Below are positions 6,305-11,354 of a DNA stretch of 11,354 bases, piece by piece; positions within the stretch are counted from its first letter, which is position 1, and the number at the start of each line of letters is the position of its first letter. The translations under genes and the position numbers were made by a program. Below the pieces are notes generated by a model. That model was not told where the DNA came from, searched no databases, and saw nothing but the letters and a program-made list of their open reading frames with translations. The stretch covers positions 1 through 11,354 of the forward strand of contig JAEZAW010000390.1 of NCBI GenBank assembly GCA_023430315.1. Reading direction: 5' to 3'. The DNA comes from Pseudomonadota bacterium. GTDB taxonomy: Bacteria; Pseudomonadota; Alphaproteobacteria; Rhizobiales; Hyphomicrobiaceae.

Positions 6305-6330
6305 GGAACTGCCGAGGGATTGCTCTCGTT
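6305..6330 (+). promoter_or_regulatory. Candidate EcfG-type (general stress response) promoter
   Basis: GGAAC at 6305-6309 and CGTT at 6327-6330 are separated by 17 bases. This fits GGAAC-N16/17-CGTT, the known consensus for the alphaproteobacterial EcfG sigma factors. It is directly upstream of the sugar dehydrogenase, giving a leader of about 68 nt. A short stem (CCTCGG/CCGAGG, 6300-6317) overlaps the -35 element. I found no comparable match before the other genes here. Confidence 0.55.
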
Positions 6331-6404
6331 GCCCTTTCATACTGGCGCCGCGCTTGTCTCATAGGCAGTGTGCAACGTCAGTTGGCCGGCCCGGAGCAAT
6401 TCGA

Positions 6405-7550
6405 ATGCGCACTCTTCTTCTCGCCGCAGCCCACGCTTTGCTCCTGCAAGGGCTCGCGCCTGGGCACTCGGCCTTCGCCGCGCAGACCGACGCTCCCGCA
6501 GCGCCGCGGACGGCCGTCAAGGTCGAGACCGTCGCCAAGGGGCTCACACATCCCTGGGGCCTGCAATTCCTGCCCGATGGGCGGATGCTCGTCACCGAGC
6601 GGCCAGGTCGCCTGCGCATCGTGGCCCGCGACGGTACGCTTTCGCCCGTCATTGCCGGGGTGCCGAAAGTTCATGCCTCCGGGCAGGGCGGACTGCTCGA
6701 TGTCGCGCTCGCACCGGACTTTGCGACCTCGCAGGAAATTTTCTTCGCGTTCGCCGAGCCCAGCGAAGGTGGCGCGAACGGCACCAGCGTCGCGAGCGGC
6801 CGCCTGGAGCTCTCCGGCAGCGGCGGCAGCCTCGCCAATGTGCGCGTGATCTTCCGCCAGCAGCCCTCGTTCGCCTCCAATCTCCATTTCGGATCGCGCA
6901 TCGTCTTCGCCGAGGACGGCACGTTCTATCTGACGGTCGGCGATCGCTACACGCAGAAGCAAGAGGCGCAGATCCCGTCCAACCACATCGGCAAGATCAT
7001 GCGGCTCAATCGCGACGGCACGCCCTTCGCCGGCAACCCCAAACTCCCCGGCTGGGATGCGGCGGTCTGGTCGATTGGGCACCGCAATGTCCAGGGAGCC
7101 GCGCGCCATCCCGAAACGGGCGAGCTATGGACGGTCGAGCATGGCGCACGCGGCGGCGATGAGGTCAATCGCGTCCGCAAGGGCCTCAACTACGGCTGGC
7201 CCGTCATCACCTATGGCATCGACTATTCCGGTGCCAAGATCGGCGAGGGCACGACGAAGGCTGGCATGGAGCAGCCGCTCTACTACTGGGATCCCTCGAT
7301 CGCACCTTCCGGCGCCGCCTTCTACACGGGCACGCTGTTTCCTGCGTGGCGCGGCAACCTCCTCGTCGGCGGGCTCGCAGCTCAGCAGCTCTCACGCCTC
7401 GTTCTGGAGGGAGAGCGGATCGTCGCGGAGGAAAGGTTGCTGGTCGATCTCGGCGCGCGCATTCGCGATGTCAGGATGGGGCCTGATAGCGCGGTCTGGG
7501 TGCTGACCGACCATACGGACGGCCGGATCCTGCGTCTCGTGCCGGGCTGA
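6405..7550 (+). CDS. PQQ-dependent sugar dehydrogenase (soluble aldose dehydrogenase type)
   Basis: A 381-residue periplasmic six-bladed beta-propeller of the GDH-B/Asd family, which oxidises aldoses to lactones using PQQ. A signal peptide ends near AFAA (residue 26). Family landmarks in order: LTHPWGLQFLPDGRMLVTER (47-66), GQGGLLDVALAPDF (93-106), NLHFGSR with the predicted catalytic base His161, HIGKIMRLNRDG (194-205), GHRNVQG with PQQ-contacting Arg227 and Asn228, EHGARGGDEVN (245-255), WDPSIAPSG (295-303) and RIRDVRMGPD with Arg352/Arg354. Length is normal and nothing is missing. The ATG at 6405 has GGAG eight bases upstream and starts the signal peptide; the frame is open further upstream but overlaps the peptidase gene. 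An EcfG-like promoter precedes it, suggesting stress-induced expression. PQQ-synthesis genes are not nearby. Sugar preference cannot be read from sequence, and some relatives act poorly on free glucose. Confidence 0.9.
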   Translation: MRTLLLAAAHALLLQGLAPGHSAFAAQTDAPAAPRTAVKVETVAKGLTHPWGLQFLPDGRMLVTERPGRLRIVARDGTLSPVIAGVPKVHASGQGGLLDVALAPDFATSQEIFFAFAEPSEGGANGTSVASGRLELSGSGGSLANVRVIFRQQPSFASNLHFGSRIVFAEDGTFYLTVGDRYTQKQEAQIPSNHIGKIMRLNRDGTPFAGNPKLPGWDAAVWSIGHRNVQGAARHPETGELWTVEHGARGGDEVNRVRKGLNYGWPVITYGIDYSGAKIGEGTTKAGMEQPLYYWDPSIAPSGAAFYTGTLFPAWRGNLLVGGLAAQQLSRLVLEGERIVAEERLLVDLGARIRDVRMGPDSAVWVLTDHTDGRILRLVPG

Positions 7551-7673
7551 CCTGCACGTCCTGCCGCGAAAACGGCCTTATTGGAGATAAACTTTCTACG
7601 CCCGATGTGAACGGCGTGGCATGGAAAACCGTCACTGTTCGCATATAGTCACGGGAGCGAGCGACCGACACTT

Positions 7674-7698
7674 CGCGCTTCGAGCTCAACGAAGCGCG
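7674..7698. other. Perfect 9-bp stem-loop
   Basis: CGCGCTTCG at 7674-7682 is the exact inverse complement of CGAAGCGCG at 7690-7698, with a 7-base loop (AGCTCAA). It is 124 nt after the dehydrogenase stop and lacks a T-run on either strand. It could be a Rho-assisted terminator, an mRNA 3' end, or part of a small RNA. Confidence 0.45.
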
Positions 7699-7708
7699 CC
7701 TCACTAAA

Positions 7709-7718
7709 CCGATATCGG
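7709..7718. promoter_or_regulatory. 10-bp palindrome CCGATATCGG
   Basis: A perfect palindrome in a relatively AT-rich patch, 11 nt after the 7674-7698 stem and upstream of the weak cvpA promoter candidate. It could be an operator. No regulator is recognisable. Confidence 0.25.
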
Positions 7719-7754
7719 AAAAAGCAACGGCCCCGCCGAGCGACGGCCTGCGAC

Positions 7755-7782
7755 TTGATCCGAAACAATCATGGATTAGAGT
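7755..7782 (+). promoter_or_regulatory. Weak candidate promoter for cvpA
   Basis: TTGATC at 7755-7760 and TAGAGT at 7777-7782 are 16 bases apart, each matching 4 of 6 housekeeping-consensus positions. The leader would be about 58 nt. This is suggestive only. Confidence 0.27.
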
Positions 7783-7847
7783 GCGGCGAGCGTTCAGTTC
7801 TCGATGGCCGACGTTGCCATAGCAGCACATTACAAGGACTTGGTTCG

Positions 7848-8396
7848 ATGCTTGGCCCTCTGACCTACCTCGACGCGGCCGTGCTTGCGATCGCCCTCAT
7901 CTCCGGGCTGCTCGCCATGTACCGCGGCTTCACGCGTGAGCTGCTGTCGATAAGTTCTTGGATCGCGGCGCTCGCGGCGGCCGTATATTTCGTTTTCTAC
8001 CAGAAGAGCACCGCCGAGCAGATCGCCCAGCAGTTCCAGGCCCCGGTCGCCGTCGCTCAGATCGTCGTCGGCGGCATCATCTTTCTGATCGTGCTGATCA
8101 TCGTGCATCTCGTCACGTCGCGCCTCTCGGACACGATCCTCGACAGCCGCGTCGGCATGATCGACCGCATTCTCGGCCTTGCCTTCGGGGCGGCCCGCGG
8201 CTTCATCATCTTCGTCATCCTGTACATGTTCTACGTGAAGTTCTTCGCCCCCGACCCCAACACGCAGGCCGCATGGATCCGCGAGTCGACATCCCTGCCG
8301 TACCTGCAGGCCGTCGGACAGACACTCGAGGAATTCCTGCTCCGGATCCTGCCGGAAGACGGGAGCCTGCCGACGCGCGGCGGGCAGCAGGGCTAA
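7848..8396 (+). CDS. cvpA: CvpA family inner-membrane protein
   Basis: A 182-residue membrane protein of the CvpA family, named for a role in colicin V production in E. coli and linked to envelope stress tolerance. Four membrane segments are visible: ~8-26, ~31-50, ~66-89 and ~105-128. Family landmarks are LDAAVLAIALISGLLAMYRG followed by FTRELLSISSWI near the N-terminus, and DRILGLAFGAARGF at ~105-118. The C-terminal ~45 residues are soluble, ending in a Gly-rich tail. Length is close to the family norm. The ATG has AAGGA nine bases upstream. In many alphaproteobacteria cvpA sits between radA and purF; here neither is adjacent, and its stop lies 7 nt from the convergent alr stop. With no room for a terminator, the two transcripts probably overlap at their 3' ends. 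The molecular function of the family remains unclear. Confidence 0.88.
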   Translation: MLGPLTYLDAAVLAIALISGLLAMYRGFTRELLSISSWIAALAAAVYFVFYQKSTAEQIAQQFQAPVAVAQIVVGGIIFLIVLIIVHLVTSRLSDTILDSRVGMIDRILGLAFGAARGFIIFVILYMFYVKFFAPDPNTQAAWIRESTSLPYLQAVGQTLEEFLLRILPEDGSLPTRGGQQG

Positions 8397-8403
8397 CCCC
8401 TTA

Positions 8404-9558
8404 TTACGTTCCCGAGACGTAGATCCGCTGGAAGCGCGGACCGAGGCGCGTGAGCACCTCGTAGCCGATCGTTCCCGAGCTGTCGGCAAGGTCATCCACC
8501 TGCACATGGCGGCCGATGAGCTCCGCCCACGCACCGCGCTGCGCGAGTGCCGCCGGAATATCCGTGACGTCGATCGTCACCACATCCATGGACACGCGGC
8601 CGACGATCGGCGCGGGATAGCCCGCGACGTAAGCCGGTGGCGGCGGCCGCCCGATCGGCCCGCTGATCGAGCGGAGGAAGCCATCGGCATAGCCCGTCGC
8701 AATGGTCGCGAGACGCGACGGACGCGTCAGGGTGTACGTGGCGCCATAGCCGACCGTGTCGCCGGCGGCGGCCATGCGGATCTGGAGAATGCGCGCCTCG
8801 ACGCGCACGACCTTCGCCGCCGGATTGGGCCGCCCCTCGATCGCGCGCCCCCCGTAGAGCGAGATCCCGGCGCGAACGAGATCATAGCGATAGTCGGCGC
8901 CGAGCAACGTCCCAGCCGAGTTGGCGAGGCTCGCCGGAGCGGCCGGCAACTTCGCACGCAGCGCATCGAACCGCGCTTTCTGCCGTGCATTCATCGGTGA
9001 GGACGGCGTATCGCCGCACGCAAGGTGGCTCATGACCAACGCTACCGGAAACGCCTCGAACGGCGCCGGATTTGCTGCCAGCGCCTCGACCTCGGCCGCT
9101 GTCAGGCCCAGCCGGTTCATGCCCGTGTCGATATGCACGGCCGCAGGCAGACGCATCCCTATACTGCGCATATAGGCCGCCCACTCCTCGATCTCGGCAA
9201 GACTGCCGAGGACCGGGCGCAATCCATACGTCGGATAGAGCGGCGCCGTGCCCGGCATGAGCCCGTCGAGCACGTAAGCTGTCGCCGCAGGCAGGGCGAC
9301 CTTGAGCCGACGCCCCTCGGTCAGCGTCGCGACGAAAAACGTCCGGCAACCGGCCTCCCAAAGCGCCTTCACCACCGGCTCGATGCCCATACCATAGGCA
9401 TCGGCCTTGACGACGCTGGCGCACTCCGCGCCTCGCGCCACGGCCGCGAGCCAGCGCCAGTTCGCCTGGATGCCGGCGAGATCCACAGTCAGCAGGCCGC
9501 GCGCCGCAGCGCTGATGGCGGCAGGGTTAGTCGCGGGCGGGGCAGCAGGGACGGACAA
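8404..9558 (-). CDS. alr: Alanine racemase (PLP-dependent)
   Basis: A 384-residue cytoplasmic enzyme interconverting L- and D-alanine; D-alanine goes into peptidoglycan. The N-terminal barrel carries SVVKADAYGMG with the PLP-binding Lys51, then HIDTGMNRLGL (142-152), SHLACGD (177-183) and RAGISLYGG (229-237). The C-terminal domain has TVGYGATYT with the second catalytic base Tyr271, ATGYADGF (287-294) and GRVSMDVVTIDVTD (320-333). All catalytic features and the usual length are present. The start is uncertain: no ATG precedes the conserved LTVDL, so I used the TTG at 9558, 14 nt after the dnaB stop. A clear ribosome binding site is absent, suggesting coupling to dnaB translation; a GTG in TVDL would remove 24 residues. 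It ends in tandem TAA codons (8406-8401). dnaB-alr order is common in alphaproteobacteria and implies co-transcription. Whether it is the biosynthetic (Alr) or catabolic (DadX) form is not decided by sequence; context favours biosynthetic. Confidence 0.93.
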   Translation of the reverse strand: MSVPAAPPATNPAAISAAARGLLTVDLAGIQANWRWLAAVARGAECASVVKADAYGMGIEPVVKALWEAGCRTFFVATLTEGRRLKVALPAATAYVLDGLMPGTAPLYPTYGLRPVLGSLAEIEEWAAYMRSIGMRLPAAVHIDTGMNRLGLTAAEVEALAANPAPFEAFPVALVMSHLACGDTPSSPMNARQKARFDALRAKLPAAPASLANSAGTLLGADYRYDLVRAGISLYGGRAIEGRPNPAAKVVRVEARILQIRMAAAGDTVGYGATYTLTRPSRLATIATGYADGFLRSISGPIGRPPPPAYVAGYPAPIVGRVSMDVVTIDVTDIPAALAQRGAWAELIGRHVQVDDLADSSGTIGYEVLTRLGPRFQRIYVSGT

Positions 9559-9572
9559 CAGACAACACTCGC

Positions 9573-11096
9573 TTACTCGTGCCGCTCGGGCAGATACTGA
9601 TCATGCGCCAGGTTCGAGAACCGCGTGAATTGGCCCTCGAAGGCCAGCGTCACCGTGCCGACCGGACCGTGGCGCTGCTTGCCGATGATAGCCTCGGCTT
9701 TGCCGCTGACCATCTGCATTTTTTCCATCCAGGCCTGGAACTCGGCCGTGCCCTCGCTCGGCTTGGTGCGCTCGACGTAATATTCCTCGCGGAAAACGAA
9801 CATCACGACGTCCGCATCCTGCTCGATCGAACCGGATTCACGCAGATCCGAAAGCTGCGGCCGCTTGTCCTCGCGCTGCTCGACCTGACGCGAGAGCTGG
9901 GAAAGGGCGATGATCGGCACCTCGAGCTCCTTGGCCAGAGCCTTGAGACCCGTCGTGATTTCCGTGATTTCCTGCACGCGCCCCTCCCCGCTTCGCTTGG
10001 AGCCCGAGAGAAGCTGCAGATAGTCCACGATCAGAAGGCCGAGGCCGCGCTGGCGCTTGAGCTTGCGGGCGCGCGCCGCGAGCTGAGCAATCGAGATGCC
10101 ACCGGTCTGATCGATGAACAGCGGGATCGTCGACATCTGCTGCGAGACCTGGACGAGGCGCTTGAACTCGGCCTCGTTGATCATACCGCGGCGGATCTTC
10201 TCGGACGAGATTTCTGCCTGCTCGGCGAGAATACGCGTCGCGAGCTGCTCGGCCGACATTTCGAGCGAGAAGAATCCTACGACCGCCCCATCCAGCACCT
10301 TGTCGGTGCCGTCCGGCTGCCGCTCCGCCTTGTAGTTCTTCGCGACATTGAAGGCGATGTTGGTGACGAGCGCCGTCTTACCCATGGAAGGGCGGCCGGC
10401 GAGGATGATCAGATCGGACGATTGCAAACCGCCCATCTTCGCGTCGAGATCGCGAAGGCCCGTCGAAATGCCGGAGAGCCCACCCTCGCGCTGGTAGGCG
10501 TTGTTGGCCATTTCGATGGCATGGGTCAGAGCCGTGCCGAATCCGAGGAAGCCCTGCCCGTATTTGCCGTTCTCGGCGAGGCTGAAGAGCCTGTTCTCCG
10601 CCTCCTCGATCTGATCGCCGGGGGGAAATTCGATGGGCGAATCGTACGCCGAGTTGACCATATCCTCGCCGATGAGGATGAGTTGGCGGCGAATCGCGAG
10701 GTCGTAGATCGTCCTGCCATAGTCGTAGGCGTTGATGATCGACGTCGCATTGGTGACGAGCCGCCCGAGATACTGCGGCACGGTGAGACCGGGCTCGATC
10801 GGCGGCGCCGTCTCGAAATAGGTCCGCAGCGTGATCGGCGTCGCCTGCTTGCCGCCGGCGATCAGCTTGGCCGCTGTCTCGTAGATCTGCTGGTGCAGCG
10901 GATCGAAGAAATGGTGCGGATCGAGGAAGCCCGACACGCGATCGTGCGACTCGTTGTTGACCAGGATGGCACCGAGCAGGGCCTGCTCGGCATCCAGATT
11001 GTGCGGGGCCGCGCGGAGCGGCAGTGCCTCGGCTTCGGCATTGGCGGCGCCAGTGGCAAGGCTCAGGAGATCGGGGGCAGTACGGGCGTTGTTCAT
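9573..11096 (-). CDS. dnaB: Replicative DNA helicase DnaB
   Basis: A 507-residue hexameric helicase that unwinds DNA 5' to 3' at the replication fork and contacts primase. The N-terminal domain (~30-135) opens with PHNLDAEQALLGAIL. A linker follows, then the RecA-like motor: GISTGLRDLDAKMGGL (209-224), Walker A GRPSMGKT (234-241), FFSLEMSAEQL (275-285), Walker B LLIVDYLQLL (354-363, Asp358), LSQLSR (399-404), LRESGSIEQDAD (418-429), and the finger region KQRHGPVG with Lys473 and Arg475. No intein interrupts the ATPase motifs. The ATG at 11096 was chosen because it leaves a normal DnaB N-terminus; an in-frame ATG at 11183 would add 29 residues with no family resemblance. Neither has a good ribosome binding site. 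alr follows after 14 nt on the same strand. Usual partners rplI and rpsR are not visible upstream; instead a divergent gene starts at 11316. Confidence 0.95.
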   Translation of the reverse strand: MNNARTAPDLLSLATGAANAEAEALPLRAAPHNLDAEQALLGAILVNNESHDRVSGFLDPHHFFDPLHQQIYETAAKLIAGGKQATPITLRTYFETAPPIEPGLTVPQYLGRLVTNATSIINAYDYGRTIYDLAIRRQLILIGEDMVNSAYDSPIEFPPGDQIEEAENRLFSLAENGKYGQGFLGFGTALTHAIEMANNAYQREGGLSGISTGLRDLDAKMGGLQSSDLIILAGRPSMGKTALVTNIAFNVAKNYKAERQPDGTDKVLDGAVVGFFSLEMSAEQLATRILAEQAEISSEKIRRGMINEAEFKRLVQVSQQMSTIPLFIDQTGGISIAQLAARARKLKRQRGLGLLIVDYLQLLSGSKRSGEGRVQEITEITTGLKALAKELEVPIIALSQLSRQVEQREDKRPQLSDLRESGSIEQDADVVMFVFREEYYVERTKPSEGTAEFQAWMEKMQMVSGKAEAIIGKQRHGPVGTVTLAFEGQFTRFSNLAHDQYLPERHE

Positions 11097-11168
11097 GCGC
11101 GGAAGATCGCCGATTCGGGGGCGGGCCGGGGCGTGGCAAGTGCCTTCGGCCGAAGAGATTCCACGCTT

Positions 11169-11182
11169 TGCACAGACGTGCA
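11169..11182. promoter_or_regulatory. 5-4-5 inverted repeat upstream of dnaB
   Basis: TGCAC at 11169-11173 and GTGCA at 11178-11182 face each other across 4 bases, 73-86 nt upstream of the chosen dnaB start and inside the 219-nt divergent region. It could be an operator for either gene. It does not match the alphaproteobacterial LexA or CtrA site, nor a DnaA box. Confidence 0.25.
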
Positions 11183-11315
11183 TAGGCTAGGCGAAGCGCC
11201 GCTTGCCGTGCGACCGAATCGCCGACACACGGATTGTAGTGGCATGCTATGGCAGGGGCGAGACGCCGCCGGTTGTAGCTGCCCGCACCTATCCCATTCT
11301 TCGAGGACGCGCCCC

Positions 11316-11354
11316 ATGACTGCCGCCAATTCCCGCATTGCCCGCGCGCTGATC
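11316..11354 (+). CDS. Start of an unidentified gene (3' end outside the window)
   Basis: Only 13 codons are present, reading MTAANSRIARALI. The ATG has GAGGA eight bases upstream (11303-11307), a good ribosome binding site, so a real start is likely. The gene is divergent from dnaB with 219 nt between starts. The peptide is too short to assign to a family. Confidence 0.6.
   Translation, partial: MTAANSRIARALI

Larger units (their letters stand above)
7551..7847. other. 297-nt non-coding gap between the sugar dehydrogenase and cvpA
   Basis: No plausible gene. It holds a weak 4-pair stem just after the dehydrogenase stop (GCCG/CGGC, 7563-7576, followed by CTTATT), a strong stem-loop at 7674-7698, a 10-base perfect palindrome at 7709-7718, and a weak promoter-like pair at 7755-7782. 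This spread suggests termination of the upstream gene followed by a regulated start of cvpA. Confidence 0.55.

Noticed and set aside
6189..6404. Upstream extension of the sugar dehydrogenase frame into the peptidase gene.
   Set aside because: The added residues are low-complexity, overlap the peptidase gene, and would bury the signal peptide that begins at 6405.
8385..8406. Bidirectional terminator between cvpA and alr.
   Set aside because: Only a 3-pair GGG/CCC stem can be drawn around the cvpA stop, too weak to call.
5815..9558. A joint peptidoglycan module of the M15 peptidase and alanine racemase.
   Set aside because: The two genes are about 2.2 kb apart on opposite strands with unrelated genes between them, so shared chemistry (D-alanine) is the only link.
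11097..11183. A longer DnaB starting at 11183.
   Set aside because: The 29 extra residues do not resemble DnaB N-termini. Proteomics could still overturn this since neither start has a good ribosome binding site.
1..11354. Mobile element, prophage, CRISPR, toxin-antitoxin or defence system.
   Set aside because: No transposase, integrase, terminal repeats, target duplications, spaced direct-repeat array or small paired toxin genes are visible; base composition and codon use are even throughout, and the genes are typical chromosomal ones.

Overview
The window looks like ordinary chromosome from a GC-rich alphaproteobacterium, most likely of the order Hyphomicrobiales. The basis is the codon bias (strong G/C at third positions), the dnaB-alr pair, a CvpA protein, a short secreted M15 peptidase of a type common in that order, and a candidate general-stress (EcfG-type) promoter. 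The genus cannot be fixed from the sequence. I see no insertion sequence, phage gene, tRNA, rRNA or CRISPR array.

Layout, left to right. (1) 1-281: the C-terminal end of a KDPG aldolase gene (eda, Entner-Doudoroff pathway), with its Schiff-base lysine still inside the window. (2) 466-4121: a P2-type cation-pumping ATPase followed 62 nt later by a tandem-domain universal stress protein, probably one transcript ending at a hairpin terminator near 4155-4190. (3) 4122-5512: a 230-nt gap unusually rich in short perfect inverted repeats with 4-nt centres, then a Tat-exported TAXI-family solute receptor with no TRAP membrane subunit beside it. (4) 5513-6240: a 302-nt gap with a possible promoter and a structured leader, then a small secreted M15-type zinc peptidase. 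(5) 6241-7550: a long hairpin, a good match to an EcfG-type promoter, and a periplasmic PQQ-dependent sugar dehydrogenase. (6) 7551-8396: a 297-nt gap with a strong stem-loop, then cvpA. (7) 8404-11096, minus strand: alr (alanine racemase) behind dnaB (replicative helicase), converging on cvpA with only 7 nt between stops. (8) From 11316: the first 13 codons of an unidentified plus-strand gene, divergent from dnaB.

Working together: the ATPase and Usp fit a stress-linked ion-homeostasis unit. The aldolase and PQQ dehydrogenase both concern sugar oxidation but are not adjacent. Alr makes D-alanine for peptidoglycan, while the M15 peptidase is predicted to cut D-Ala-containing peptides or related bonds; they are not co-transcribed. 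I found no convincing evidence of an undescribed multi-gene system. The most useful leads are regulatory: the EcfG-like promoter, the inverted-repeat cluster before the TAXI receptor, the altered ion-site residue in the ATPase, and the broken cvpA/alr gene order.
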